Part shown: positions 18,795-26,516 of the stretch, in pieces
Layout of the letters: every line of letters starts with the position of its first letter
How positions within the stretch are numbered: position 1 is the stretch's first letter
DNA from: Mangrovimonas cancribranchiae
GTDB lineage: Bacteria > Bacteroidota > Bacteroidia > Flavobacteriales > Flavobacteriaceae
NCBI RefSeq assembly: GCF_037126245.1
Contig: NZ_CP136925.1
Coordinates: 124,001-188,000 of the forward strand
DNA: 64,000 bases
Direction: 5' to 3'
Notes under the pieces: model-generated
What the model was told of the DNA's origin: nothing
What the model saw: the letters and a program-made list of their open reading frames with translations, nothing else
Databases searched by the model: none
Position numbers and translations under genes: made by a program

Positions 18795-19324
18795 AAGTTG
18801 TTTTATTTGGTCCTGAAAGTACAGGAAAAACAACATTGTCTAAACAATTAGCTAGGCATTATAATTCTGTTTGGGTGCCAGAATACGCACGTGAATATCT
18901 TCAAAATAAATGGAATGAAGAACGCAAAACATGCGAGCCAGAGGACTTGTTACCCATAGCTGTTGGGCAAATGGCGTTAGAAAATGAATTAGCAACAAAA
19001 ACAGACTCGGTGTTGATTTGTGATACCGATTTGTTAGAAACTAAAGTCTATTCCGAAGCGTATTATTCAGGGAGTTGCGATCCTTTATTAGAAAAATATG
19101 CGCTTAAAAACACCTATCATATATACTTTTTAACGTATATTGATATTCCTTGGGAAAAGGACGATTTGCGAGATAAACCTAACGAGCGTGAACGCATGTT
19201 TAAAGCCTTTGAAAATGCTTTAAAAAAGTATAACCGCCCTTATGTTTTACTAAAAGGAAGTAAAACCGAACGTTTACAAATAGCCGTAAATCATATTGAT
19301 GAACTACTAAAAAATAATGTATGA
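18755..19324 (+). CDS. NadR-like P-loop kinase
   Basis: A 189-residue ATPase resembling the C-terminal ribosylnicotinamide-kinase domain of NadR. It has a Walker A motif VLFGPESTGKTTLSKQLA (about residues 16-33), VWVPEYAREYL, and a Walker B-like VLICDTDLLETKVYSE. The nucleotidyltransferase domain of full NadR is absent. In this operon it would phosphorylate whatever PnuC imports and so trap it; thiamine or nicotinamide riboside are the two candidates. The start overlaps the permease gene by 40 bases, and the stop overlaps the next start (ATGA). Confidence 0.82.
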   Translation: MEEKLKQHTTNCIKVVLFGPESTGKTTLSKQLARHYNSVWVPEYAREYLQNKWNEERKTCEPEDLLPIAVGQMALENELATKTDSVLICDTDLLETKVYSEAYYSGSCDPLLEKYALKNTYHIYFLTYIDIPWEKDDLRDKPNERERMFKAFENALKKYNRPYVLLKGSKTERLQIAVNHIDELLKNNV

Positions 19325-20853
19325 ATTTTTCCAAACAGGATGTTCAACAAATAAAAAACAAAGGACTTACAGTTGATAAGGTAAAAAACCAACTACAAAT
19401 TTTTAAAACTGGCTTACCACCAACAAAACTAAAAGCAGCTGCAACAATTGGCCATGGAATTGTAAAAGTTTCAGAAGAAGAAAAACAACAACACATCAAT
19501 TTTTTCTCTGAACATAAAGATGCTTTTAATATTCAAAAATTTGTACCAGCCTCTGGAGCTGCAACACGAATGTTTAAGTTCTTGTTTCAGTTTTTAGAAG
19601 AATTTAACCCAGAGGAAGATGACTTTAAAGCTTATATGCAAAACAATCCTAATGTAAAAACTTTTGCTGAAGGATTACAAAACTTTCCTTTTTATGATAC
19701 CGTAGTTTCTAAAATAGACAATTACGATGCATTAGACTTAAAAAGTAAAACATACCATTTTGCAAATGTGCTTTTAAACGATACCATGTTAAACTTTGGG
19801 GCTTTTCCTAAAGGATTGTTGCCTTTTCATAAGTACAAAAATGCGATAAGAACACCTTTAGAAGAGCATTTGTTAGAGTCTTCAAAATATGCCTCATCAA
19901 ATGGAAAAGCTAATCTGCATTTTACCATTTCGCCTAAACACGAAAGCAAATTTAAAACGGAGCTAGAGACTGTTTCAGTCGCGGTACAAAAGAAAACAGG
20001 TGTTACTTTTAATGTTACATTTTCATTCCAGAAAGAAGCGACCGATACCATTGCCGTAAACATAGATAATACACCATTTCGATTAGAAGATGACTCTATG
20101 TTATTTAGACCTGGTGGTCATGGTGCACTCATAGAAAATCTAAACGATTTAAATGCCGATTTAGTATTTGTGAAAAACATTGATAATGTTGTTGTTGATA
20201 CTTATGAAGATGAAGTTGCCGATTACAAAAAAATGTTAGCAGGCATGTTGCTTGAACTACAAAAACAAGTATTTTCGTTTGCAAAAGCTATTGATAATGA
20301 TAGTTTAACGGATTTAACAGAAGTAGAAGTTTTTTTAGTCAATAAATTAAATGTTGTATTTACAGGGGCATATAAAGCATTATCAACTTCTAAAAAGTTA
20401 GAGACTTTAAAAAACCATTTAAATAAACCTATACGCGTTTGTGGAATGGTAAAAAATGAAGATGAACCTGGCGGTGGACCATTTTGGACAGAAAATAGTA
20501 AAGGAAAAATATCCTTGCAGATTGTGGAATCCGCTCAAATGAATATTGAAGAAAAATTACAATATGAAATTTCACAAAATGCGACTCATTTTAATCCCGT
20601 AGATTTAGTTTGTGGTTTAAAGAATTACAAAGGTGAAACTTACGATTTAACTAATTTTGTTGATGAAGATGCAGCTTTCATTACACAAAAAACAAGAGAA
20701 GGGAAACCTTTAAAAGCCCTTGAACGTCCAGGATTATGGAATGGCGCTATGGCCAATTGGAATACTATTTTTGTTGAAGTGCCTTTAATTACATTTAATC
20801 CTGTAAAAACGGTAAACGATCTTTTAAAGCCAACACATCAACCTCATGTTTGA
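19321..20853 (+). CDS. DUF4301 family protein
   Basis: A 510-residue cytoplasmic protein of the Bacteroidota DUF4301 family. Visible stretches include KFVPASGAATRMFKFLFQFL (about residue 78), DDSMLFRPGGHGALIENLN (about residue 260), DLVFVKNIDNVV and VCGMVKNEDEPGGGPFW. The PASGAATRM and RPGGHGAL motifs recall nucleotidyltransferase-like sugar-nucleotide folds, but I do not know a function. It is translationally coupled to the kinase upstream (ATGA overlap) and overlaps the ArfB-like gene by 8 bases. Confidence 0.82.
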   Translation: MNFSKQDVQQIKNKGLTVDKVKNQLQIFKTGLPPTKLKAAATIGHGIVKVSEEEKQQHINFFSEHKDAFNIQKFVPASGAATRMFKFLFQFLEEFNPEEDDFKAYMQNNPNVKTFAEGLQNFPFYDTVVSKIDNYDALDLKSKTYHFANVLLNDTMLNFGAFPKGLLPFHKYKNAIRTPLEEHLLESSKYASSNGKANLHFTISPKHESKFKTELETVSVAVQKKTGVTFNVTFSFQKEATDTIAVNIDNTPFRLEDDSMLFRPGGHGALIENLNDLNADLVFVKNIDNVVVDTYEDEVADYKKMLAGMLLELQKQVFSFAKAIDNDSLTDLTEVEVFLVNKLNVVFTGAYKALSTSKKLETLKNHLNKPIRVCGMVKNEDEPGGGPFWTENSKGKISLQIVESAQMNIEEKLQYEISQNATHFNPVDLVCGLKNYKGETYDLTNFVDEDAAFITQKTREGKPLKALERPGLWNGAMANWNTIFVEVPLITFNPVKTVNDLLKPTHQPHV

Positions 20854-21253
20854 TGTAGAAGCACTTATAAAAGAACTCGATTTTAAGGCTATAAAAAGCT
20901 CTGGTGCTGGAGGACAACATGTAAACAAAACAGCATCGAAAGTAGAATTGCATTTCAATATTTTAAACTCTCAAGTATTTAACCAATCGCAAAAGGAATT
21001 ACTTTGTAAAAACTTAAATAACCGGTTGACAAAAGAGCAGGTTTTAATCCTACAATGTGGCGAAAGTAGAAGCCAACATAAAAATAAGGACCTTGTAATA
21101 ACACGGTTTTTAGAGCTTATAAAAGAGGGTTTAAAAAAGCCAAAACCGCGAAAAAAAACAAAAATTCCTAAGGCAGTAAAACAAAAACGTCTTAAAAATA
21201 AGAAGCAACAGTCTGAAAAGAAAGCTAATAGGAAACCACCTAAATTACCGTAA
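20846..21253 (+). CDS. arfB: peptidyl-tRNA hydrolase ArfB-like (release-factor GGQ domain)
   Basis: ArfB rescues stalled ribosomes by hydrolysing peptidyl-tRNA. The 135-residue protein has the catalytic GGQ in SSGAGGQHVNKTASKVELHF (about residues 18-37), ESRSQHKNKDLVITRF downstream, and a long basic C-terminal tail (residues about 95-135, rich in Lys and Arg) that in ArfB enters the mRNA channel. Codon-recognition domains of RF1/RF2 are absent. It is last in the run of overlapping genes that begins at 17918. Confidence 0.9.
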   Translation: MFDVEALIKELDFKAIKSSGAGGQHVNKTASKVELHFNILNSQVFNQSQKELLCKNLNNRLTKEQVLILQCGESRSQHKNKDLVITRFLELIKEGLKKPKPRKKTKIPKAVKQKRLKNKKQQSEKKANRKPPKLP

Positions 21254-21312
21254 AATAATCGGCGTAACGTATTGTCAATTATGAATTGTTACCTAAATTT
21301 GCGCCGTTCTCA

Positions 21313-21428
21313 AAAAGGGGTGCTTAAATTGGTTGATAGTTATTAGTTGTAAAACTTTTAATTATTAACTGAAAAAGCTGAGATCATACCCAATGAACCT
21401 AGAACAGGTAATGCTGTTTAGGGATTAC
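21313..21428 (+). promoter_or_regulatory. TPP riboswitch (THI element)
   Basis: The conserved blocks of the thiamine pyrophosphate aptamer appear in order: GGGGTGC (21317-21323), GCTGAGAT then ATACCC (about 21378-21391), GAACCT (21395-21400), ACAGGTAATGCTGT (about 21404-21417) and AGGGA (21420-21424). The variable arm between 21324 and 21376 can form the P3 extension. It precedes a TonB receptor gene by about 110 bases, which implies that TPP shuts off uptake of thiamine or a precursor. Confidence 0.95.
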
Positions 21429-21533
21429 GAATATTTGTTTCTGTATCCGGAACAGAAGCTATATTCAACATTACAATGTATTATTAACAAAGAATAATGA
21501 CCTCTTTTTATTCGGCAAAAATTATTTTATCGA

Positions 21534-23717
21534 ATGAAAAATCTATTCGCATTTTTAGCACTGTTTGTATTATCAGTCAGTGTGTTTTCACAAGAAAAAC
21601 AACAAGACTCTACCAAAATTGAAACCTTAGATGAAGTTTTAGTAAAAGCGGTAAGAGTAGACGCAACCTCACCAATTACACATTCCAATGTCACTAAAGA
21701 AGACATAGAAAAGCGCAATTTAGGGCAGGATATTCCTGTGCTTTTAAACTATTTGCCCTCTGTGGTTACCACAACCGATGCTGGTGCTGGTGTTGGTTAT
21801 ACAGGTATTCGTGTGCGTGGCGTAAGTTCGCAATCAACTAACGTAACAATTAACGGGATTCCGTATAACGATGCCGAATCTTTAGGAACGTTTTGGGTTA
21901 ATTTAGGCGATATCGCCTCATCTGTTGAAAGTTTACAATTGCAACGCGGTGTTGGTACATCTACTAATGGTTCTGGAGCTTTTGGCGCCAGTATTAATGT
22001 GCTTACCGATGCCGTTTCGGATGCCGCTTATGGCGAAATTTCAAATTCGTTTGGAAGCTTTAATACCCGAAAGCATACTTTAAAGTTTAGTACAGGAAAA
22101 ATTAACGACCATATTGAAATTGCTGGCCGATTATCGCAAATTAAATCGGATGGTTATATTGATAGGGCTTCTTCAGATATTAAATCATATTATCTGCAAG
22201 CGGCTTATGTAAGTGAAAAAACCTTATTAAAAGCCATTACATTTTCAGGAAAAGAAGTTACCTATCAATCATGGAATGGCTTGGAAGATTTAGAAAAATT
22301 AGAAAACGATAGAACATATAATACCGCTGGTGAATATACCGATGAGAATGGGAATACACAGTTTTACGATAATGAAGTAGATGACTATCAACAGGATCAT
22401 TATCAATTACATTGGAACCAAAAAATAGCCAATAATTGGTCAACAAACCTCGCATTAAACTATACGCAAGGACGTGGCTTTTTTGAACAATATAAAGAAG
22501 ATGAAGATTTTTCAGATTATGGTTTTGAGGAGTTAACCGTTAATGGCGAAACGGTAAATACCACCGATTTAATTCGCAGACGTTGGTTAGATAACGATTA
22601 CTATGTGGTAAATGCCAATGCTAATTACAAGGATAATAAGTTGAATGTAATTTTTGGCGGATCGTATAGTTATTACGAAGGCGATCATTTTGGTGAGGTT
22701 ATTTGGGCACGTTATGCAACAGATAGCGAGATACGTGACCGTTATTACGATGGTGTAGGAAAAAAGCAGGATTTAAGTGGTTTTGCAAAAGCAACTGTTC
22801 GATTTAACGATAATTGGAGTTTGTTTGGTGATTTACAAGTAAGAAATGTAGCCTATGAAACCACGGGGATTTCTTCAGATTTAGTACCGTTTAATGTAGA
22901 TGAAACATACACGTTTTTTAACCCAAAAGCAGGTGTAACCTTCGAATTGAATAATAAAAATAATTTCTATTTCTCGTATGCGAGAGCCAATAGAGAGCCC
23001 AACCGCGACGATTTTAAAGGCAATCCAGATATTAAACCCGAAAAGCTAAACGATTTTGAATTGGGTTGGAGACATAATAATGAAAATTTCAGAATTTATG
23101 CCAACGCCTACTATATGTTGTATAACGACCAATTGGTGTTAACTGGCGAATTGGATGATGTAGGAAGCGCACAACGTGATAACAGTGGCGAAAGTTACCG
23201 ATTAGGTTTGGAACTTGATGCAGCAATAAAAATAAGCGATATGTTTTCCATACACCCTAATGTTACCTTAAGTTCTAATAAAAATAAGGAAATGGTAGCT
23301 GATATAGATGGTGAGTTGCAAAATTTAGGAACGACTAATATCTCGTTTTCACCAGAAGTAGTTGCTGGAAATGCGTTTGTTCTTAAACCTGTAAAAGGCT
23401 TACAAATGGCATTGTTAAGTAAGTTTGTAGGTGAACAATTTATGAGTAATACCGATGCAGAAAAATCGAAGTTAGACAGCTATTTTGTAACCGATTTTAA
23501 TATTTCTTACGAGTTGAAAATGAATAAAATATTCAAATCGATTGTGTTTACAGGATTGGCCAATAACATTTTTGATAAAGAGTACATATCTAACGGGTAT
23601 TACTATACTTACGATGATACTTGGACAGACCCTAACCAAGTAACCACTATAGAAGGTGCAGGATATTACCCACAAGCTACGGCTAACTTTTTGTTAGGCG
23701 CAACGTTAAAATTTTAA
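21534..23717 (+). CDS. TonB-dependent receptor under TPP riboswitch control, probable thiamine receptor
   Basis: A 727-residue outer-membrane receptor with a signal peptide (FLALFVLSVSVFSQ), a plug (about residues 45-160, with DIPVLLNYLPSVVTTTDAG and GIRVRGVSSQSTNVTING) and a barrel ending YPQATANFLLGATLKF with a C-terminal Phe. There is no carboxypeptidase-like domain. The TPP riboswitch directly upstream indicates thiamine or a related pyrimidine as the ligand; such riboswitch-controlled receptors are known in Bacteroidota. The start codon lies within a possible RNA helix of the riboswitch expression platform. Confidence 0.93.
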   Translation: MKNLFAFLALFVLSVSVFSQEKQQDSTKIETLDEVLVKAVRVDATSPITHSNVTKEDIEKRNLGQDIPVLLNYLPSVVTTTDAGAGVGYTGIRVRGVSSQSTNVTINGIPYNDAESLGTFWVNLGDIASSVESLQLQRGVGTSTNGSGAFGASINVLTDAVSDAAYGEISNSFGSFNTRKHTLKFSTGKINDHIEIAGRLSQIKSDGYIDRASSDIKSYYLQAAYVSEKTLLKAITFSGKEVTYQSWNGLEDLEKLENDRTYNTAGEYTDENGNTQFYDNEVDDYQQDHYQLHWNQKIANNWSTNLALNYTQGRGFFEQYKEDEDFSDYGFEELTVNGETVNTTDLIRRRWLDNDYYVVNANANYKDNKLNVIFGGSYSYYEGDHFGEVIWARYATDSEIRDRYYDGVGKKQDLSGFAKATVRFNDNWSLFGDLQVRNVAYETTGISSDLVPFNVDETYTFFNPKAGVTFELNNKNNFYFSYARANREPNRDDFKGNPDIKPEKLNDFELGWRHNNENFRIYANAYYMLYNDQLVLTGELDDVGSAQRDNSGESYRLGLELDAAIKISDMFSIHPNVTLSSNKNKEMVADIDGELQNLGTTNISFSPEVVAGNAFVLKPVKGLQMALLSKFVGEQFMSNTDAEKSKLDSYFVTDFNISYELKMNKIFKSIVFTGLANNIFDKEYISNGYYYTYDDTWTDPNQVTTIEGAGYYPQATANFLLGATLKF

Positions 23718-23758
23718 ACGTTATGTTTCTCTAAGTTCTATTGGTACGAACTTAACCT

Positions 23759-23789
23759 AAAGCCCAAACACTTTGTTTGGGCTTTTTTT
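23759..23789 (+). terminator. terminator of the TPP-regulated receptor gene
   Basis: A perfect 12-bp stem (AAAGCCCAAACA / TGTTTGGGCTTT) with a 3-base loop is followed by a T run, about 40 bases after the stop codon. Confidence 0.9.
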
Positions 23790-24105
23790 ACGGAAAAACC
23801 GTAATGTGTTTAGTGCTTTTTCGATGAAAGTTACAAAATATTAAAAATTTGTTGCGTAAATAGATTTTTTTTTTTTTTAGGTTTGGAATGTCTGAAAATC
23901 AAGGCGAGTTAAGTAAGAAGTCTCTCAAATAGGTTTTTAGGCAAAATTGTTGCAACATAACTAGCGCTAGTTTTTAATCTTTCCCCCTTGTATTATAATT
24001 AATAGCGCTAAAAAGACTTCTTATAAAAGGCTTCTAAAATTTAGACTTCTTAAACGAATTATTTGTTTAATCAACCAAAACTTAACTGGTTTAAATTTTA
24101 GTATT
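23790..24105. other. intergenic region ahead of the accessory stretch
   Basis: No gene is supported here. The region contains a run of about fourteen T at 23866-23879, a nested inverted repeat (separate entry) and AT-rich sequence before the 24106 gene. Short minus-strand frames across 24021-24257 overlap the real gene and have no convincing features. Confidence 0.5.
23915..24051. repeat. nested inverted repeat with two TAGCGCTA palindromes
   Basis: AAGAAGTCT at 23915-23923 is the reverse complement of AGACTTCTT at 24014-24022 and again at 24043-24051. Inside lie two copies of the self-complementary TAGCGCTA, at 23962-23969 (within CTAGCGCTAG) and 24003-24010. The elements can pair in nested order, outer arm with outer arm and palindrome with palindrome. 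It precedes the eight-cysteine lipoprotein gene by about 55 bases. Confidence 0.55.
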
Positions 24106-24771
24106 ATGAAAAAATTAATGAGATATTCTTTAATGTCTTTCTTTTCTATTTTATTCTTTTCCTGTTCTTTGAATAATGATTCTGAAGATATAAATAATAG
24201 TATAATTAAAGAGAATGAACATCTGAATAAAAATTCATCTGGATTGAGTGATGACATTAACTTTATAAATCTTGTACTTGAAATGGAGAGCTTTAAATCT
24301 TTTATTAATCAGGTAATAGTAAATAACAACCTTTCTCTTTCAGAAGTGGAATTAGAATTAGAAGAATTGAATTCATTAAATTACGATTATGAGAATCAAA
24401 TAAGTAAAGTTAACCTAATTTTTAATGAAGATGTTAGTTCAGCTTACATTACGCATGTTGAAAATTTCAATGAAGCTTGGTTGAAAATTCAAACTGATTA
24501 TCCAGATTTGGATGAAGTCTCAATTAAAGATTCTTATGCGACTGTACTTGAGAAAACGGATGCAAATGGAAGTGTAATTGGATTTGAATGTGGTTGGAGA
24601 TATAATCTTTGTATCGCAGGAGCTGGTGCAGCTGCAGTTTTATGTCACGCTGGGTGTGATACAACAGCTTTAGCTACTACAGGTGGATTAGGGATTCCAG
24701 CCTGCATATGGTTGTGTGGAACGGTTCAAGTTGCAGCAAGTGCAGCCTGTTATGATCAATATTGTAATTAA
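24106..24771 (+). CDS. lipoprotein with eight-cysteine hydrophobic C-terminal domain (possible bacteriocin-like toxin)
   Basis: I do not recognise this 221-residue protein. It begins with a lipoprotein signal (SILFFSC, Cys at residue 20), followed by an Asn/Glu-rich, probably helical middle (residues 25-155). Residues 162-220 form a Gly/Ala-rich hydrophobic domain with eight cysteines at 162, 169, 180, 184, 200, 204, 215 and 220, spaced X6, X10, X3, X15, X3, X10, X4. The near-symmetrical spacing around a CX3C-X15-CX3C core suggests four disulfides in a helical hairpin. The outline recalls halocin C8-type domains, a loose resemblance only. A small membrane protein gene follows after 12 bases, as an immunity gene would. 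Confidence 0.6.
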   Translation: MKKLMRYSLMSFFSILFFSCSLNNDSEDINNSIIKENEHLNKNSSGLSDDINFINLVLEMESFKSFINQVIVNNNLSLSEVELELEELNSLNYDYENQISKVNLIFNEDVSSAYITHVENFNEAWLKIQTDYPDLDEVSIKDSYATVLEKTDANGSVIGFECGWRYNLCIAGAGAAAVLCHAGCDTTALATTGGLGIPACIWLCGTVQVAASAACYDQYCN

Positions 24772-24783
24772 AAAATTAATATT

Positions 24784-24990
24784 ATGAAAAGTGACAAATC
24801 AAAAGAACGCAGAAAAATTTTACAAAGCAAATTTGGTTCTGCATTTATAATATTTTATGTTTTTAACTCATTGATGTTTTTTATATTTCCTGATAAACTG
24901 TTAGGAAACACATATATATTAATCGGTTACATCATTGCTTGTACTATTTTTCTTTATGTTTTTTATAATTTTAAAAAGAAATTAAAGTAA
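24784..24990 (+). CDS. small two-helix membrane protein (possible immunity protein)
   Basis: A 68-residue protein with a charged N terminus (MKSDKSKERRKILQSK), two hydrophobic helices (about residues 20-37 and 42-62) and a basic C-terminal end (FKKKLK). I know no family for it. It starts 12 bases after the eight-cysteine lipoprotein gene on the same strand and is likely cotranscribed. Small membrane proteins in this position are often immunity partners of bacteriocins, which is the basis of that suggestion; a simple membrane accessory role is equally possible. Confidence 0.5.
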   Translation: MKSDKSKERRKILQSKFGSAFIIFYVFNSLMFFIFPDKLLGNTYILIGYIIACTIFLYVFYNFKKKLK

Positions 24991-25010
24991 AGCTATTTAC
25001 AAGAAAAATA

Positions 25011-25570
25011 ATGTTTTTTCTAACAGCGATTTTAATCGCTGTTAGTTTTTCATGTAAGCAAACGGCATCTGTAATCTACGGAACCAATAAACCATTAAAA
25101 GAGAAGTCTTATTACATAAAGAAATTTGAACGAAAAAGCATAATCCAGATAAGGTTTTCTTTATTGATGAAACAAGCGTTGAATCGAAACTTCAATTTCT
25201 AATGGCTTTCCATTCCAACGCCCACTATTATTATTTTGGAACAATTTATAACAATAACAATCAATTACAGTTTAAAGACAATCAAGGGGTAGAATTATGG
25301 TGTAAGCAGGTCATAAAAAATTTAAAGGACGAAGAAACATTCCAATTTCACAAAATGCCTAACACTAAACAGGCACTTTTTGAAAACTTCCATTTTAAAA
25401 ATTCACTCGATGAAAAATTTCAATTAGAAAATATTGAAAATAAAATCATTATATTTATATACAATCATAGTATGGGGAATATTTTTTTTAAAGATGCCAA
25501 AGAGATTATTGCTTTCTCAAAAAGTAACCCCGAATTTGATTATGTAATTTTAGTAACCGATTTTTTCTAG
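25011..25570 (+). pseudogene. lipoprotein gene with a one-base frameshift
   Basis: Two frames together encode one protein. Codons from ATG 25011 give a lipoprotein signal (AILIAVSFSC) and continue to the A5 run at 25133-25137. From there the adjacent frame runs without a stop through HNPDKVFFIDETSVESKLQF into the frame that includes ATG 25202 and ends at 25570. Adding one A to the run would restore about 186 residues. The C-terminal part (ENKIIIFIYNHSMGNIFFKDAKEIIAFSK) is of no known family. It may be a real inactivation, a phase-variable run (short for that), or a sequencing error. Confidence 0.65.
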
Positions 25571-25587
25571 AGATTTTTAGTTTTTCT

Positions 25588-25965
25588 ATGAAAGTACTAC
25601 ATATATTAATCGTTTTGTATCTATTGCCAATAACGCTATTGGCTCAAAATCCTTTCGATCAAGAAAAATCCTTGAAATTAAGTTCTAGTGATAGCTTTGG
25701 CTTTAAGTCAGATTCAATAGCTTTTAACAGTCTTGTTAAAGGGAATCAGAAACCAACTGTAATGGTTAATGGAATAAGTTTGGAAAGCAATTTAAGGTGC
25801 TCTAAACCGCTTAATCAAAATTTAAATCAGAACAATACCAAAACAGACTTCAGCTTGTATAAAAAAGACAATGGTTTGAGACAGATGACTTTTAAACAAA
25901 CTTTTCCGGCTTATAAAGATCCAACAAAACGGTGGCACTACAAGTTTGTTGATAATTGTGATTAG
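25588..25965 (+). CDS. secreted protein of unknown function
   Basis: A 125-residue protein with a clear signal peptide (LIVLYLLPITLLAQ, cleavage near residue 20). The mature part is polar, with repeated Ser/Asn-rich stretches and the C-terminal segment DPTKRWHYKFVDNCD. I recognise no domain. It lies 17 bases after the frameshifted lipoprotein and appears to belong to the same transcript; it ends 2 bases before the convergent Rieske-like lipoprotein gene. Confidence 0.55.
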   Translation: MKVLHILIVLYLLPITLLAQNPFDQEKSLKLSSSDSFGFKSDSIAFNSLVKGNQKPTVMVNGISLESNLRCSKPLNQNLNQNNTKTDFSLYKKDNGLRQMTFKQTFPAYKDPTKRWHYKFVDNCD

Positions 25966-25967
25966 AA

Positions 25968-26417
25968 CTAATTATTCCAAACCCTAATAATATTTCCATT
26001 TACTTCAACAAAGTAACGGCGTAACGCATATTGGCCTGTCGTACCTTCTCTACCTAAACCTGTTAAAACATCATAAGAGTTGTCATCGTCGCAATTGCAA
26101 GTGGCAATAATCCCTTCAACAGTAAGTTTAGAGCATGTTCGTAAACCATGATTAGGATCGGTTATTTCAAAAGCATTGTAACCGCTACCCGTATTCATAA
26201 CCACAATACCATTAATGCCATAAGCCGAGTTGTCTATTACTACAGGGTTATTAGGAAACGTTAAGTTGTTAAACTGTGGTAGGTTAGTGTTAATTAACGT
26301 ACCCGTATCAAACGCTACATTAGGTAAATTTTGGTTATTGTCGTTGTCATCGTCACTTTTACTACAAGATGTAACAAAAAAGAAAGCAAACAAACCAAGT
26401 AACAAGGCATTTTTCAT
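25968..26417 (-). CDS. lipoprotein with a degenerate Rieske-like fold
   Basis: A 149-residue lipoprotein (LFAFFFVTSC, lipid anchor near residue 18) followed by an Asp/Asn-rich linker. The mature domain has AFEITDPNHGLRTCSKLTVEGIIATCNCDDDNSYDVLTGLG, which recalls flavobacterial Rieske-fold lipoproteins encoded next to greA, but the C-x-H and C-x2-H pairs that hold a 2Fe-2S cluster are not both present. It is probably a cluster-free relative. It is divergent from greA, a frequent arrangement in this family. Confidence 0.6.
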   Translation of the reverse strand: MKNALLLGLFAFFFVTSCSKSDDDNDNNQNLPNVAFDTGTLINTNLPQFNNLTFPNNPVVIDNSAYGINGIVVMNTGSGYNAFEITDPNHGLRTCSKLTVEGIIATCNCDDDNSYDVLTGLGREGTTGQYALRRYFVEVNGNIIRVWNN

Positions 26418-26471
26418 AGCATGAATTTTGGGTGTAAGTTACAAAAAAAGATAACTGATATAAATATTTTG

Positions 26472-26479
26472 TATATTTG
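26472..26479 (+). promoter_or_regulatory. candidate -7 box for greA
   Basis: TATATTTG matches TAnnTTTG exactly. It would give a leader of about 160 bases before greA that begins with a hairpin (separate entry). The -33 element is not clear. Confidence 0.5.
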
Positions 26480-26485
26480 TGTAAC

Positions 26486-26516
26486 AATCTCGTGAAAACG
26501 GGATTTTTGTATTTTA
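26486..26516 (+). promoter_or_regulatory. leader hairpin with T-rich tail upstream of greA
   Basis: AATCTCG pairs with CGGGATT (one G-T wobble) around a 6-base loop and is followed by TTTTTGTATTTT. It lies a few bases after the predicted transcription start, so it is either an attenuator of the greA transcript or a stabilising 5' structure. Confidence 0.4.

Noticed and set aside
23866-23879. Run of about fourteen T as a phase-variation tract
   Set aside because: It is far from any start codon or promoter element that I can identify, about 230 bases before the next gene.
24021-24257. Minus-strand frame of about 78 codons across the start of the eight-cysteine lipoprotein gene
   Set aside because: It overlaps a better gene with a lipoprotein signal and has a composition typical of AT-rich antisense sequence.
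25133-25137. Programmed frameshift in the lipoprotein gene
   Set aside because: The A5 run lacks a full slippery heptamer or a clear downstream structure, so mutation or sequencing error is more likely.
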